Positions 7,805 through 18,587 of a stretch of DNA of 41,010 nucleotides are shown piece after piece. Numbering within the stretch: position 1 is the first letter of the stretch; every line of letters begins with the position of its first letter. Below the pieces are notes generated by a model. That model saw nothing but the letters and a program-made list of their open reading frames with translations. It was not told the origin of the DNA and ran no database searches. The position numbers were made by a program, and so were the translations under genes. Location of the stretch: positions 1-41,010 of the forward strand of contig JAEEJK010000115.1 of NCBI GenBank assembly GCA_016281815.1. Reading direction: 5' to 3'. Source of the stretch: Prevotella sp. Its GTDB lineage: Bacteria > Bacteroidota > Bacteroidia > Bacteroidales > Bacteroidaceae.

Positions 7805-9574
7805 TTAAGACATCAATTCACTCAGTTCCAGCCAGCGCATGCTCTTCTCATCCAGTTCCTCCTTGAGCAGGGGCAGGCGCTTGCTCATGCGTGTAATCTC
7901 CTCGATGTCGGAGGTGCCGCCACAGAGGGCGGCCTCGATGTTTTTCTGCTCCTCCTCGAGAGCGGCGATGTCCTTTTCCAACTGCGCAAATTCAGTCTTC
8001 TCCTTGTAGGTCATCTTGCGCTTCTCGGTGTTGCGGTATTCCCGTTTCTGCCGCTTCTCAGTCTTGTCAGCCGAGGACTCCTCCTTCGGACGGAGGGCGC
8101 ACCACTCGCGGTATTGGGTGTAGTTGCCCGGAAAATCCTTGATCTCGCCATCGCCTTTGAACACCAGCAGGTGGTCCACCACCTTGTCCATGAAATAGCG
8201 GTCGTGACTCACCACGATGACACAACCGGGGAAGTCGGCGAGGTATTCCTCCAGAATCTGCAGCGCCTGGATGTCGAGGTCGTTGGTCGGCTCATCGAGC
8301 ACCAAGAAATTGGGGTTGCGCATCAGTACGGTGCAAAGGTATAGTTTCCTCCGCTCGCCGCCGCTGAGTTTGTAAACATAATTGTACTGCTGGTCGGGAG
8401 TGAACTGGAAATGCTGAAGCAGTTGGGTGGCGGTGAAATGCCGTCCGCCGCCCAGGTCGATGTAGTCGGCGATGTCGCGCACCACGTCTATCACCTTCTG
8501 CTGTTCGTCAAACTGCAGACCCTCCTGGGAGAAGTAGCCGAAGCGCACCGTCTCGCCGATGTCAAACCGCCCGGAGTCAACGGGTTCGAGGCCCAGCAGC
8601 AATTTCAGGAAAGTTGACTTGCCCGTGCCGTTGTTGCCCACGATGCCCATTTTCTCAAACCTCGCGAAGTTGTAATAAAAATTACGGAGCATCACATGGT
8701 CACCAAAGGCTTTAGACACATACTGACACTCAAAAATCTTGCTCCCGATATACACATTGGATGACTTGAGCCGCATCTGTCGCTCCTCGATGCGCTGTTT
8801 CGCCTTGCGCTCCAACTCATAGAACGCATCCTCACGGTATTTCGCCTTGTGACCCCGTGCCTGGGGCATCCGTCGCATCCATTCCAGTTCGCGGCGGTAC
8901 AGGTTGTTGGCTCGCTCAATCTCTGCCCGCGCCACATCGATGCGGTGCTGCCGCTTTTCCAGATAATAGGCGTAGTTGCCCCGGTAGGTGTAGAGGGTGT
9001 GGCTATCGAGTTCGATGATGGAGTCGCACACGCGGTCGAGGAAGAAACGGTCGTGTGTGACCATCAGCAGTGTGCGGTTGCCGCGTGAGAGATACCCCTC
9101 CAGCCACTCGATCATGTCGAGGTCGAGGTGGTTGGTCGGCTCATCGAGAATCAGCAGGTCGGGTTCGGTGAGCAGCACATTGGCGAGTGCGACACGCTTC
9201 TGCTGACCGCCGCTCAACTGCCCCATCGGCTGATGAAGGTCGCGGATTTTCAGTTGGGTGAGCACCTGCTTGGCGCGGAGCACTTTCTCATCGTCACCCT
9301 GATGGTTGAAACAGGCATCGAGCACCGACTCTTCGGGGTCGAAGCGCGGCGACTGTTCCAGATAGCCCACCTTCAGGTCACGGCGATAGATGATCTCGCC
9401 GCTGTCATAGCCTTCCTTGCCGGTCAGGATGGAAAGGAGGGTCGACTTGCCCGTACCGTTCCTCGCCACCAGTCCCACGTGCTGGCCCTCGCTGATGGAG
9501 AACGAGAGGTTGTCGAACAACTGGAGGGCACCAAAACTCTTGGTCAGTCCCTGTACGTCGAGATAGGCATTCAT
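7805..9574 (-). CDS. ABC-F family ATPase, Uup-like
   Basis: A 589-residue soluble protein with two ABC ATPase domains and no membrane segments, the hallmark of ABC-F proteins that act on the ribosome. The first Walker A is GLVARNGTGKST (34-45) and the first signature is LSGGQQKRVA followed by LILDEPTNHLD. The second half has GIVGNNGTGKST and LSGGERRKLYL with LVLDEPTNDLD. The C-terminus (about 510-589) is a charged coiled coil like that of Uup. Uup-type members have been linked to ribosome assembly and to precise excision of transposons. It lies 9 nt after engB and is the last gene of the long minus-strand block. Confidence 0.93.
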   Translation of the reverse strand: MNAYLDVQGLTKSFGALQLFDNLSFSISEGQHVGLVARNGTGKSTLLSILTGKEGYDSGEIIYRRDLKVGYLEQSPRFDPEESVLDACFNHQGDDEKVLRAKQVLTQLKIRDLHQPMGQLSGGQQKRVALANVLLTEPDLLILDEPTNHLDLDMIEWLEGYLSRGNRTLLMVTHDRFFLDRVCDSIIELDSHTLYTYRGNYAYYLEKRQHRIDVARAEIERANNLYRRELEWMRRMPQARGHKAKYREDAFYELERKAKQRIEERQMRLKSSNVYIGSKIFECQYVSKAFGDHVMLRNFYYNFARFEKMGIVGNNGTGKSTFLKLLLGLEPVDSGRFDIGETVRFGYFSQEGLQFDEQQKVIDVVRDIADYIDLGGGRHFTATQLLQHFQFTPDQQYNYVYKLSGGERRKLYLCTVLMRNPNFLVLDEPTNDLDIQALQILEEYLADFPGCVIVVSHDRYFMDKVVDHLLVFKGDGEIKDFPGNYTQYREWCALRPKEESSADKTEKRQKREYRNTEKRKMTYKEKTEFAQLEKDIAALEEEQKNIEAALCGGTSDIEEITRMSKRLPLLKEELDEKSMRWLELSELMS

Positions 9575-9583
9575 AACGGCGGA

Positions 9584-10189
9584 TTAGGGTTGGGCGATGT
9601 CTTTGTTGATGCTGTCGATGTAGCCGAGCAGTTCGTCTCTGCCCGCGCGTTTCTCACTGCTCGTCACGAAATAGGGCGGCAGTTCTTCCCACTCCTCTTT
9701 CAGGGCATCCATGAATCGCCTGACGCTTTCCTGGGCTTTCATGTTGGACAGTTTGTCGGCTTTGGTGAACACGATGGAGAAGGGGATGCTGCTCTGTCCG
9801 AGCCAGTTGATGAACTCGCGGTCGATGGCCTGTGGCTCCAGGCGGATGTCGATGAGCACAAACACGTTGGCCAGTTGCTGGCGGAGCAGCAGATAGGAGT
9901 TGATCATGTTCTGAATCTTTTGCTGCACGCTCTTGGAGCGCTTGGCGAAACCATAGCCGGGCAGGTCTACCAGATACCATTCGTGGTTGATGAGGAAATG
10001 GTTGATGAGCAGCGTCTTGCCAGGAGTTGAAGAGGTCTTGGCAAGACCCTTGTGGTTGCATAGCATGTTGATGAGGCTCGACTTGCCCACATTGGAGCGC
10101 CCGATGAAGGCATATTCGGGTTTGAAGTCCTTGGGACAACTGTCGAGCGTCGGACTGCTCGTGGCGAAGGTGGAGGTCTTGATTTCCAT
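9584..10189 (-). CDS. engB: Ribosome biogenesis GTP-binding protein EngB (YsxC/YihA)
   Basis: A 201-residue GTPase of the TrmE-Era-EngA-EngB-Septin group, needed for assembly of the large ribosomal subunit. The G1 loop is GRSNVGKSS (30-38), G3 is DLPGYG and G4 is TKAD. The length and the start (a conserved opening just before the G1 loop) fit the family. It begins 5 nt after the helicase stop and ends 9 nt before the ABC-F ATG, so the three genes are probably on one transcript with a ribosome-related theme. Confidence 0.95.
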   Translation of the reverse strand: MEIKTSTFATSSPTLDSCPKDFKPEYAFIGRSNVGKSSLINMLCNHKGLAKTSSTPGKTLLINHFLINHEWYLVDLPGYGFAKRSKSVQQKIQNMINSYLLLRQQLANVFVLIDIRLEPQAIDREFINWLGQSSIPFSIVFTKADKLSNMKAQESVRRFMDALKEEWEELPPYFVTSSEKRAGRDELLGYIDSINKDIAQP

Positions 10190-10194
10190 ATTTG

Positions 10195-11940
10195 TCAGTT
10201 CTTTTTGTTTCGTTCTAATTTCTTGATGCGGCGTTGCGGTTCCTTGGCATCCGGCCAGAGTTCGAGTGCCTTGCGGTAGTTGGCGATGGCAGCATCGGGC
10301 ATGCCCTCTCGCTCGCAGTCCTTACCCATCAGCGTGTATTCTGCGGCGAGACGCTGCAGGAAGTCGGAACGTCCGGCGGCGGCATCGCGCAACTGTTGGT
10401 TCTCCTCGCGCAGGTGCAGCAACTGGTTGAGTTTTCGTCGGATGAAGCGCTTGACGACAGGCTTCTCCAGGTCGTATCGGTGGTGGATGGCCTTGAAGAA
10501 GTTGTCGAGGAAAGCATCGGCGTCGCTCCTGTCGAGGGCGATGACGGCATCATGGTATTCCTTGTCGGCCATCGACTCCTCGAGGGCGGCGTTGATGGCG
10601 CGCTCGTCATTGTAACTGCGTGAGAATCTCACCACCTCGGAGCGAACAAAGATGTCGGAGTAGCGGATGGGTTCCTTCAGGCAGATGCCATCCAGCGACT
10701 GGCAGCGCGAAAGCGCGACGTAGGTCTGACCGCCTGCAAAGGCGCCGCCCGACAGGTCGATGCTCACATGCCTGAAGGTAAGTCCTTGGCTCTTATGCAC
10801 GGTGATGGCCCATGCCAGGCGGAGTGGAAACTGGATGAAGCGGCCGATTTCCTCTTCCTCGATTTTCTCTTCTTGCTCATTGAAGGTGTAGCGCATGTTG
10901 CTCCAGATGTCGCGGGTCACCTCATACTCGTCGCCATTGTCAGTGCGTACGGTGAGGATTTCCTCGCCATCGTCGTCGCTGTCTATCATCGTGATAGTGC
11001 CCAGGGTGCCGTTCACCCAACGGTGGTCCATATCGTTCTTTACAAAGATGACTTGGGCGCCTACCTTGACCTCCAACTCCATCAGGGTGGGGAGGCTCGT
11101 GGTGGGGAACTCACCCTCGAGCGTGCCGTGCAGGATGGTTACCTCACCGGGAAGTTCGCTCAGGTGCTGCTCGTTGATGTAGTCAACGGTGTTGCGGCGT
11201 GTCGACAGGGTGATGGACAGTCCGTCCCCTTGTTGGATGGACTGGCCCACGCGCTGGTTGAGCCGTGTGAGTTCTGCCTGAGTCACCTGGTTGGTGCGGA
11301 TGTGGTCGAGCAGCGAGATAAACTGCTTGTCATCCTGACGGTACACCTTGGTCAGTTCGATGCTCACCAGCGTCATGGTCTGGAAAATCTTCGCATCGAA
11401 GAAAAACTGGGAGGGATACCACGGGCGCAGCAGTTGACGGTCCTCATCGCGCACGACAGGTTCGAGTTGGAAGATGTCGCCTACAAACAGCATCTGCTTG
11501 CCGCCGAAAGGCGCATAGCGGTTGCGGGTGTAGATGCGCAGCACCTTGTCGATGAAGTCGATGATGTCGGCCCGCACCATGCTGATCTCATCAATGATGA
11601 TGAGTTCCACCTCTCGGATGATCTTCCGCTTCTCGCCCGTATATTTCAGGGTTTCGCGGATGTTGCGCTCAGAGAAACGCACATCGTTGGGCAACAGGGG
11701 GTGGAAGGGAAGTTTGAAAAAACTGTGGAGGGTGCTTCCGCCCACGTTGATGGCGGCGATGCCGGTGGGGGCGAGTACCACATGCTTCTTCTTGGTGGTC
11801 TCACAGATGTAGCGCAGCAATGTCGACTTGCCAGTCCCTGCCTTGCCCGTGAGGAAAAGGCTGTGATTGGTGTATTGCACGAGTTGCAGCACTTTCTGCA
11901 TCTCTGCATTCTCAGTGTCTATCTGGATGGCTGTTGACAA
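10195..11940 (-). CDS. PIF1-like DNA helicase with C-terminal TPR-like region
   Basis: A superfamily 1B helicase of 581 residues. Walker A is GKAGTGKST (32-40), Walker B is DEIS (117-120), and helicase motifs follow: [10 protein letters not shown], then VHKSQGLTF and YVALSRC near the end of the core. PIF1-like enzymes unwind forked or structured DNA. The last 60 residues look like one or two TPR helices ([13 protein letters not shown]). The start is a TTG at 11940; the next ATG at 11901 would remove residues that look conserved in relatives, so I keep the TTG, with moderate confidence. It begins 9 nt behind the penicillin-binding protein stop. Confidence 0.88.
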   Translation of the reverse strand: MSTAIQIDTENAEMQKVLQLVQYTNHSLFLTGKAGTGKSTLLRYICETTKKKHVVLAPTGIAAINVGGSTLHSFFKLPFHPLLPNDVRFSERNIRETLKYTGEKRKIIREVELIIIDEISMVRADIIDFIDKVLRIYTRNRYAPFGGKQMLFVGDIFQLEPVVRDEDRQLLRPWYPSQFFFDAKIFQTMTLVSIELTKVYRQDDKQFISLLDHIRTNQVTQAELTRLNQRVGQSIQQGDGLSITLSTRRNTVDYINEQHLSELPGEVTILHGTLEGEFPTTSLPTLMELEVKVGAQVIFVKNDMDHRWVNGTLGTITMIDSDDDGEEILTVRTDNGDEYEVTRDIWSNMRYTFNEQEEKIEEEEIGRFIQFPLRLAWAITVHKSQGLTFRHVSIDLSGGAFAGGQTYVALSRCQSLDGICLKEPIRYSDIFVRSEVVRFSRSYNDERAINAALEESMADKEYHDAVIALDRSDADAFLDNFFKAIHHRYDLEKPVVKRFIRRKLNQLLHLREENQQLRDAAAGRSDFLQRLAAEYTLMGKDCEREGMPDAAIANYRKALELWPDAKEPQRRIKKLERNKKN

Positions 11941-11949
11941 GGGGCGTGG

Positions 11950-14397
11950 TTATTCGTCGATGATGAATTCTACCTCATCCTCGGGGATGTTCAGATCATT
12001 TTCCTTGGAGGGCGGGGTGATGGAACTCTTTGGGATGAGGTTGCCGTCGATATCGTAGATATATGTCTCACCGGCATTGGCGGAGTCGTTGTCCTCACTG
12101 GAGGAGCGGAAACTCGGTTTGGGAGCGCAGTTGAACAGGTCGACGTTGACATCCTCGCCGGGAGGCATCACATAGCGGCTGCGGTACTTCATGTAATCCG
12201 TGCCACGGAGCACCAGTTGCAGGAACCTGCCGCAGATGGGCAGCGCGGAATGGGCACCCTGACCGAGGCGGGCGGTGCGGAAATGAATCTGGCGGTATTC
12301 GCCACCCACCCAGGCACCGCAGACCAGTTTGGGTGTCACGCCGATGAACCACCCGTCGCTCGCATTGTTGGAGGTGCCGGTCTTGCCGCCGATGTCAGTA
12401 TTGGCCCAGTAGCCGACGTACGACGAGAGGGCGTTGGAGGTGCCGCTGCGCACTCCCTCCATCAGCATCTGCTGCATGAAGAAGGCACTCTTGTAGGGAA
12501 GGGCGCGGGGGCTGTCGGTGGGACCCTCGTAGATGAGATTGCCCTCGCTGTCCATGATGCGTGTCACCAGTACGGGCTCATGCCGTTTCCCGTCGTTGGC
12601 GATGGTGCTGTAGGCACTCACCAGTTCAAGCAGGTTGACATCAGAGGAGCCGAGCAGTGTCGTGGGATGGGTGTCCAACTCACTCTTGATGCCCATCTCA
12701 TGGGCTGTCTTGATGACATTCTTCAGTCCCATCTCCACGCCGAGTCTGACGGCAATGCTGTTGGTGCTCTTGGCAAAGGCGCGTTTCAAGGTCATGGAGT
12801 CGCCAGAGAAACTCTTGCTTGAGTTGTTGGGGTTCCAGGGTGACTCAGAATGGGTCTTCTCATCGTAGATAGGCACCTTGACGGGTTCGTCGCGCCGCTT
12901 GTCGCAAGGCACCAGTCCTTGGTTCATCGCCTCGGTATAGATGAATGCCTTGAAAGTCGAACCCGGTTGGCGCATCGCTGTCACCTTGTCATATTGCCAT
13001 GTGTTGTAGTCAATGTCGCCCACCCATGCCACGACGGCGCCGGTCTGCGGTTCCATGGCGACAAAACCGGCATGCATGAAGCGTGCCATCACCCGGATGG
13101 AGTCGAGCGTACTCATCTCTGCCTCGTAGGTGCCACGGTCGTAACTGAATAGTTTCACCTTATGGGGCTGGTTCATGTAGTGGGCAATGGAGTCAGTGTT
13201 GCCGTCGAAACGGGCCTTCAGGTCCTTGTACTGGGGCAATTTCTTGGCAATCTGCTCCACGAAGAAGGGGATTACGTTGCCGTCCTCGTCACGCCATGGT
13301 TCATGTCCGCCCCAGTCGGCATTGAACTGAGCCTGCACCTGGCGCATCTGACTGGCGACGGCTTCCTCAGCATATTGCTGCAACTTGGTGTCGAGCGTGG
13401 TGTATATCTTCAAACCTGAGGTGTAGAGGTCGTATCCTGTGTTGTGGCACCACTGTGCAAGGCTGGCCTCCACCGCATCTTTGAAATAGGCGGTGTGACT
13501 CTTCTGACCGCTTTCGAGGGTCACATGGAGGGGGGTGGGGACGGGAGCCAACCGGTCGTATTCTGCTTGTGACAGATGCCCGTTCTTCATCATCAGCCTC
13601 ATCACCACGTTGCGGCGGCCATGGCTGTTCTCGGGGTTGATGATGGGGTTGTAGAACGAGGTGGCCTTGAGTATGCCCACCAGCACCGCCGACTGGTCGG
13701 TGGTGAGTTGGTCGGGAGTGGTGTTGAAATAAGTCTTGCTGGCAGTCTTGATACCGAAGCAGTTGCTGCCGAAGTCCACCGTGTTGGCATACATCGTGAG
13801 GATCTCCTCCTTCTCATACACCATCTCGATCTTGGTGGCGATGATCCATTCCTTGCTTTTGATGATGACCATGCTCAGACCAGGGATGCCGGTCAGAAGT
13901 CCCGAACTGTTGTTGGTGCGCATTCGGAACATGTTCTTGGCCAACTGCTGTGTGATGGTAGAGGCTCCACGGGCATCATGGTGCACGATGGCGTCCTTCA
14001 TCGCTCCCAAGATACCCCGGAAGTCCACGCCGTGGTGCTTGTAGAAACGCTCGTCCTCGGTGTCGATGAGCGCGTTCCAGAAGACAGGCGCCACATCCTT
14101 GTATTTCACTGGACTGCGGTTCTCGTTGTAGAACTTCCCTATCAGTTTGCCGTCGGCGCTGTAAACCTCCGACGCGGCGCTGGTGGGGGGATGGAGAATC
14201 TCATAAAAACCAGGGGATTTGCCAAACAGGCCCAGGAAATTGATGTCGACCATGCCCAAATAAACAATCATGAACACCACAAACGACACTGCCGCCGACA
14301 GCAACTTCACATACCATCGGCGACCCTTGAAGAGATGCACATACCAGGAGAGGGGACGCCTGAGGATGTGCCAGCACCATCTGAGTACCTTTCTCAT
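11950..14397 (-). CDS. Class A penicillin-binding protein (PBP1A-type)
   Basis: A bifunctional peptidoglycan synthase of 815 residues that polymerises and cross-links glycan strands at the inner membrane. A short basic cytoplasmic tail is followed by one membrane helix (about 31-50). The glycosyltransferase (GT51) domain has the catalytic E114 in DTEDERFYKHHG and the STITQQLAKN motif. The transpeptidase has the nucleophile S480 in STFK (480-483), STN (544-546) and KTG (672-674). The C-terminal 70 residues are low-complexity. The ATG overlaps the miaA stop by 4 bp (14394-14397), so translation is probably coupled to miaA. Confidence 0.95.
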   Translation of the reverse strand: MRKVLRWCWHILRRPLSWYVHLFKGRRWYVKLLSAAVSFVVFMIVYLGMVDINFLGLFGKSPGFYEILHPPTSAASEVYSADGKLIGKFYNENRSPVKYKDVAPVFWNALIDTEDERFYKHHGVDFRGILGAMKDAIVHHDARGASTITQQLAKNMFRMRTNNSSGLLTGIPGLSMVIIKSKEWIIATKIEMVYEKEEILTMYANTVDFGSNCFGIKTASKTYFNTTPDQLTTDQSAVLVGILKATSFYNPIINPENSHGRRNVVMRLMMKNGHLSQAEYDRLAPVPTPLHVTLESGQKSHTAYFKDAVEASLAQWCHNTGYDLYTSGLKIYTTLDTKLQQYAEEAVASQMRQVQAQFNADWGGHEPWRDEDGNVIPFFVEQIAKKLPQYKDLKARFDGNTDSIAHYMNQPHKVKLFSYDRGTYEAEMSTLDSIRVMARFMHAGFVAMEPQTGAVVAWVGDIDYNTWQYDKVTAMRQPGSTFKAFIYTEAMNQGLVPCDKRRDEPVKVPIYDEKTHSESPWNPNNSSKSFSGDSMTLKRAFAKSTNSIAVRLGVEMGLKNVIKTAHEMGIKSELDTHPTTLLGSSDVNLLELVSAYSTIANDGKRHEPVLVTRIMDSEGNLIYEGPTDSPRALPYKSAFFMQQMLMEGVRSGTSNALSSYVGYWANTDIGGKTGTSNNASDGWFIGVTPKLVCGAWVGGEYRQIHFRTARLGQGAHSALPICGRFLQLVLRGTDYMKYRSRYVMPPGEDVNVDLFNCAPKPSFRSSSEDNDSANAGETYIYDIDGNLIPKSSITPPSKENDLNIPEDEVEFIIDE

Positions 14398-15314
14398 CTG
14401 TCTGCGGTCTTGTTGATCAATGTGTCTATATAGGCGAGTATTTCGTCACCTTGGTCGGGGTGGAACCACTTGATGCGGTTGTCGCGCTTCAGCCAGGTGA
14501 GTTGTTTGCGGCAATAGCGTCGGGTGGCTCCCTGGATGCGCTCCACCGCCTCGGCAAGTGTGCAGCGGCCTTCAAAATAGTCGAAGAGTTCGCGATATCC
14601 CACCGTGTTGAGCGAGTTGGCCCCCTTATAGGGAAATACGCGGCGGGCCTCTTCCTCCAGACCCTCTGCCATCATCTGCTCCACACGCCTGTTGATGCGG
14701 TCGTAAAGTTCCTGGCGGTCGCGGTTGAGTCCGATTTTCACCACCGCGAAATCGCGCGGTTTTTGTTCGCGCACGCGGTATGAAGTGTAGGTGCGTCCCG
14801 TCATGTAGCAGATCTCAAGGGCATGCACCACGCGGCGGGTGTTTTTCCGGTCAACGGTGGCATAGTATTCGGGATCGGCCACCCTAAGTTCTTCCACCAA
14901 CCGTTCCAGTCCTTCTTCCTCCAGTCGCTGACGGAGCAAGGTGCGGGTGTCGTCGTCGATGGTGGGGATGTCGTCGATGCCGTCGCAGACAGCGTCGATA
15001 TACATCATGCTGCCACCAGAGAGAAGGGCGTGGGGGGCATGGCTGAGGGCACCGGGATACTGGAGAAGGGCGAGCACGTCCTGCTCATACATCGAGGCAC
15101 TGTAATAGTCGGTCAGGCGCAGAGTGCCCACGAAATAATGCTTCACCTCCGACAACTGCTCAAGGGTGGGGGCTGCCGTACCGATGGGTATGTCGGCGTA
15201 GATCTGACGGGAGTCGGCGTTGATGATGGGCACCCCCAGGTGACGGGCGACGCGGAGACAAAGTTCGCTCTTGCCCACGGCGGTAGGACCGGTTATCACA
15301 AACAGGGTTTCCAT
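14394..15314 (-). CDS. miaA: tRNA dimethylallyltransferase
   Basis: Transfers a dimethylallyl group to N6 of A37 in tRNAs that read codons starting with U. The 306-residue length is normal. The P-loop GPTAVGKSE lies at 9-17 and is followed by the INADSRQIYADIPIGTA segment typical of MiaA; KNTRRVVHALEICYMTGRT and the region up to YCRKQLTWLKRD near the C-terminus are also characteristic. It follows lpxA by 18 nt and overlaps the penicillin-binding protein gene by 4 bp. The lpx-miaA order is common in Bacteroidales. Confidence 0.96.
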   Translation of the reverse strand: METLFVITGPTAVGKSELCLRVARHLGVPIINADSRQIYADIPIGTAAPTLEQLSEVKHYFVGTLRLTDYYSASMYEQDVLALLQYPGALSHAPHALLSGGSMMYIDAVCDGIDDIPTIDDDTRTLLRQRLEEEGLERLVEELRVADPEYYATVDRKNTRRVVHALEICYMTGRTYTSYRVREQKPRDFAVVKIGLNRDRQELYDRINRRVEQMMAEGLEEEARRVFPYKGANSLNTVGYRELFDYFEGRCTLAEAVERIQGATRRYCRKQLTWLKRDNRIKWFHPDQGDEILAYIDTLINKTADR

Positions 15315-15332
15315 CAGACTGAGGATGGTGAC

Positions 15333-16103
15333 TTAGCGGATGATGCCGCGCTTGGAGTTTTCTGCGAAACTGACGATATAGTCGATCTCCTTCGTGGCAG
15401 GCAACTGCTCCCGGATGGCCGCGATGGCCTCTGTCAGCACACCCTTTGAGTAGAGCAGACGGTAGGCCTCATGGATTTGGTTGATGGTCTCTGCGCTGAA
15501 ACCACGGCGGCGAAGTCCCACAAGGTTGAGACCGCAATAGCGGGCAGGCTCCTTACCGATGATGACGAAGGGGGGAGCATCCATGCTGAAACGGGTGCCG
15601 CCCTGGATCATCACATAGCCTCCGACGCGGCAGAACTGGTGAACCAGCACGGTGGCGCTGATGATGGCGTTGTCGTCGACGATCACCTCACCGGCGAATT
15701 TCGTGGAGTTGCCGATGATGAGATTGTTGCCCAGCACGCAGTCGTGGGCCACATGCGCGTCTTCCATCAGCAGACAGTGGTTGCCAATCTTCGTGGAACC
15801 TTTGGAGGCGGTGCCGCGTGAGATGTTCACATTCTCACGGAAACTGTTGAAATCACCTATCTCGCAGATGGTGTCCTCACCACGGAATTTCAGGTCCTGT
15901 GGCTTGGCGGAGATGCTCGCGCCGGCAAAGAACTCGTTGTTGTTGCCGATACGGGCACCGTAGTTGATGGTGACGCTGTTCTGGAGCACGTTGTTGTCAC
16001 CAATCACGGTGTTGCGGTCGATGTAGCAGAACGGACCGATGATGTTGTTGTCGCCAATCTGTGCCTCGGGGTGCACATAGGCCAGGGGACTGATTGTATT
16101 CAT
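15333..16103 (-). CDS. lpxA: UDP-N-acetylglucosamine acyltransferase
   Basis: Catalyses the first step of lipid A synthesis, acylation of UDP-GlcNAc at the 3-position from acyl-ACP, in the cytosol. It has 256 residues, the normal size. The N-terminal two thirds are hexapeptide repeats forming a left-handed beta helix (IGDNNIIGPFC, IGNHCLLMEDAHVAHDCVLG). The catalytic His is expected in the HVAHDC segment. The C-terminal helical part follows GLRRRGFS. It lies 18 nt behind lpxC/fabZ. Confidence 0.96.
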   Translation of the reverse strand: MNTISPLAYVHPEAQIGDNNIIGPFCYIDRNTVIGDNNVLQNSVTINYGARIGNNNEFFAGASISAKPQDLKFRGEDTICEIGDFNSFRENVNISRGTASKGSTKIGNHCLLMEDAHVAHDCVLGNNLIIGNSTKFAGEVIVDDNAIISATVLVHQFCRVGGYVMIQGGTRFSMDAPPFVIIGKEPARYCGLNLVGLRRRGFSAETINQIHEAYRLLYSKGVLTEAIAAIREQLPATKEIDYIVSFAENSKRGIIR

Positions 16104-16121
16104 TGCTTTGGGGGTTGGACC

Positions 16122-17507
16122 TTATTTGTTTTTTACTATCTGGGCGGTGAAAGAGGCCTCGGCCACCACCTGGTCGCCCACAAACATATAGCCGCGCATG
16201 GTGCTCACACCATGACGGACAGGATGTAGCAACTCGACCTTGAAGAGCAACGTGTCGCCGGGGACGACCTTATGGCGGAACTTCACATCGTCAATCTTCA
16301 TGAAGTAGGTTGACCAGCGCTCCGGCTCCTCAAGGGTGTTGAGAACCAAAAGACCGCCGCACTGCGCCATCGCCTCTATCATCAGCACGCCGGGCATGAC
16401 TGGCTCCTGAGGGAAATGACCCTGGAAGAACGGTTCGTTGGAGGTGACGTTCTTCACACCAACAATGTAGTTGGGACCCAGTTCTATCACCTTGTCCACC
16501 AACTGCATCGGATAGCGGTGGGGGAGCAACTCGCGGATGCGGTTGTTGTCCATCACGGGGGTGTCGTTAGGGTCGTAGATGGGAGCCTGGATTTCATGCT
16601 TGCGGATCTCACGGCGCATCAGGCGGGCAAACTTGTTGTTGATGGTGTGGCCGGGACGGGTAGCGATGATGCGGCCCTTGATGGGCTTGCCGATGAGCGC
16701 CATATCGCCCACGATGTCGAGCAATTTATGGCGGGTGCACTCATTTTCCCACTGAAGGGGCTTGGGCTGGATGTATCCCATCTTTGTGGCATCCATGTGA
16801 GGCACTTTCAGCAGGTCGGCCAACTGGTCGAGGCGCTCCTGTGGAATTTGCTTCTCGTAGATGACGATGGCATTGTCCATGTCGCCTCCCTTGATGAGGT
16901 TGGCGTTCAGCAGAGGTTCGATATCGCGCACGAAAACGAAGGTGCGGGCAGGGGCTACCTCCTCAGCGAACTGGTCGATGTTGTGGAGGGTGGCAAACTG
17001 ACTGTTGACGAATTTGGAGTCAAAGGAGCACATCACCGTGATGCTGAATGCTTCGTCGGGAAGGATGGTGATGCACGAACCGCTCGCCTCATCACGTATC
17101 TCTATCTTGTGGCGGATGATGTAAAAGTCCTTGGGGGCATTCTGCTCCTCGATGCCAACCTTGCGGATGCGGTCGACATAGATGGCGGCGCTTCCGTCGA
17201 GAATAGGAAACTCCGGACCGTTGACCTGTATGAGGCAGTTGTCCACACCAAGGGCATAGAGGGCGGCAAGCCCATGCTCCACGGTTGAAACCTTAACGCC
17301 GTTCTGACTCAGCACGGTACCACGCTGGGTGTCGGTCACACGTTCTGCCACAGCCTCAATGACAGGCTGTCCCTCAATGTCGATACGCTGTATCTTGATG
17401 CCTGTGTTCTCGGGCGCGGGGTTGAAGGTGACAGTCAGGTTGAGACCGGTATGAAGTCCTTTGCCAAAAAGGGAGAAACTGCCCTTAAGGGTCTTTTGCT
17501 TATTCAT
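16122..17507 (-). CDS. lpxC/fabZ: Bifunctional LpxC deacetylase / FabZ dehydratase
   Basis: A 461-residue fusion, the usual form in Bacteroidetes. The first 300 residues are the zinc-dependent LpxC, the committed step of lipid A synthesis, with zinc ligands visible as H78 in [10 protein letters not shown] and the His and Asp in [10 protein letters not shown]. The last 150 residues are FabZ, the 3-hydroxyacyl-ACP dehydratase of fatty acid synthesis. FabZ shows [12 protein letters not shown], the catalytic His in [12 protein letters not shown] and the Glu in VLMIEAMAQ. The fusion links two enzymes that compete for 3-hydroxyacyl-ACP. The ATG overlaps the end of lpxD by 8 bp. Confidence 0.97.
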   Translation of the reverse strand: MNKQKTLKGSFSLFGKGLHTGLNLTVTFNPAPENTGIKIQRIDIEGQPVIEAVAERVTDTQRGTVLSQNGVKVSTVEHGLAALYALGVDNCLIQVNGPEFPILDGSAAIYVDRIRKVGIEEQNAPKDFYIIRHKIEIRDEASGSCITILPDEAFSITVMCSFDSKFVNSQFATLHNIDQFAEEVAPARTFVFVRDIEPLLNANLIKGGDMDNAIVIYEKQIPQERLDQLADLLKVPHMDATKMGYIQPKPLQWENECTRHKLLDIVGDMALIGKPIKGRIIATRPGHTINNKFARLMRREIRKHEIQAPIYDPNDTPVMDNNRIRELLPHRYPMQLVDKVIELGPNYIVGVKNVTSNEPFFQGHFPQEPVMPGVLMIEAMAQCGGLLVLNTLEEPERWSTYFMKIDDVKFRHKVVPGDTLLFKVELLHPVRHGVSTMRGYMFVGDQVVAEASFTAQIVKNK

Positions 17508-18552
17508 GATGCTCTATATTTTTCTTGAGTTCGTTGATTTCTTTCTGCATTTTTTCCAACTGCTTGAACATGTCCGGCAGCCGGCGACCAAGAGCCGCCT
17601 GGCGGAAGAAGCCTATGTGAGACTGCGGAGGAGTGCCTATAAGAGTCTGGTTGCTCTCTATGCTGCCGGGCGCGCCGCTCTGGGCACCCAATACCACCTT
17701 GTCACCGATGGTGAGATGTCCGGCGATGCCCACCTGACCGGCGAACATACACCACTGACCCACCTTGGTGCTGCCAGCCACTCCCACCTGAGCCGACATC
17801 ACTGTATTGCTGCCGATGTCGGTGTTGTGGGCAATCTGTACCAGGTTGTCGAGTTTCACTCCCTTACGCACATAGGTGCTGCCCATCGTAGAACGGTCGA
17901 TGCAGGTGTTGGCACCGATCTCCACGTCATCCTCGATGGTGACGATGCCTATCTGAGGAATCTTGTCGTAACCTTCCGGGGTGGGAGCGAAGCCAAAGCC
18001 ATCGGCTCCGACGACACTGCCAGCGTGAAGCGTCACGCGGTTGCCGATGCGGCATCCATGATAGACCACAGCGTTGGGATAGACGATGCAGTCGTCACCC
18101 AGTTTCACACCGTCGCCGACGTAGGCATGGGGGAATATCTGGCAGTTCTGTCCGATCTCCACACCTTCGCCGATAAAGGCAAAAGCGCCGATGTAGCAGC
18201 CCTCACCAATCTTGGCACTGGGTGATACAAAGGCAAGTGGGTCGATACCGCTCTTGCGAGGTTTCATCGACTCGTACAACTGCAAGAGTTTGGCAACGCT
18301 CTCATAGGCGTTGGGCACGCGGATGAGGGTGGCGTTGACGGGATGCTCCAACTGCAGGTCGGCGTTCACCAGCACGACACTCGACTGTGTGTCATAGAGA
18401 TAGTGCGTGTACTTGGGATTGGAAAGGAAGGAGAGCGAACCCGGCTTGCCTTCTTCTATCTTGCTGAAGGTGTTGACTGTGGTTTCGGCGGACCCTTCCA
18501 CTTGTCCGCCTACGTATTCTGCGATCTGTTTTGCTGTAAATTCCATTTTCAT
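17500..18552 (-). CDS. lpxD: UDP-3-O-acylglucosamine N-acyltransferase
   Basis: The third lipid A enzyme, which adds an N-linked 3-hydroxyacyl chain. It has 350 residues, with the LpxD-specific N-terminal uridine-binding domain (about 1-100; [16 protein letters not shown]) and then many hexapeptide repeats ([30 protein letters not shown]). The C-terminus is a helical coil ([20 protein letters not shown]) as in relatives. It overlaps lpxC/fabZ by 8 bp and is first in the lpx run. A promoter element lies 17-24 nt upstream of the ATG, inside the gap after the HD gene. Confidence 0.97.
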   Translation of the reverse strand: MKMEFTAKQIAEYVGGQVEGSAETTVNTFSKIEEGKPGSLSFLSNPKYTHYLYDTQSSVVLVNADLQLEHPVNATLIRVPNAYESVAKLLQLYESMKPRKSGIDPLAFVSPSAKIGEGCYIGAFAFIGEGVEIGQNCQIFPHAYVGDGVKLGDDCIVYPNAVVYHGCRIGNRVTLHAGSVVGADGFGFAPTPEGYDKIPQIGIVTIEDDVEIGANTCIDRSTMGSTYVRKGVKLDNLVQIAHNTDIGSNTVMSAQVGVAGSTKVGQWCMFAGQVGIAGHLTIGDKVVLGAQSGAPGSIESNQTLIGTPPQSHIGFFRQAALGRRLPDMFKQLEKMQKEINELKKNIEHHE

Positions 18553-18568
18553 GTTGCCTTAGAGTGAG

Positions 18569-18576
18569 CAAAGTTA
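18569..18576 (-). promoter_or_regulatory. Possible promoter (-7) for the lpx operon
   Basis: The minus strand reads TAACTTTG, a match to TAnnTTTG, ending 16 nt before the lpxD ATG. No clear TTTG lies at the usual distance upstream, which falls at the end of the HD gene. It may allow lpx expression apart from the genes upstream. Confidence 0.4.
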
Positions 18577-18587
18577 CTACTTTTTTT

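Noticed and set aside
9128..10030. 300-codon plus-strand frame across engB and the ABC-F gene
   Set aside because: It spans two well-supported minus-strand genes and their junction, with no motif of its own.
10768..11937. 389-codon plus-strand frame opposite the helicase gene
   Set aside because: It is antisense to a clear PIF1-like helicase, rich in His, Val and Asp as expected of a shadow frame, and shows no family motif.
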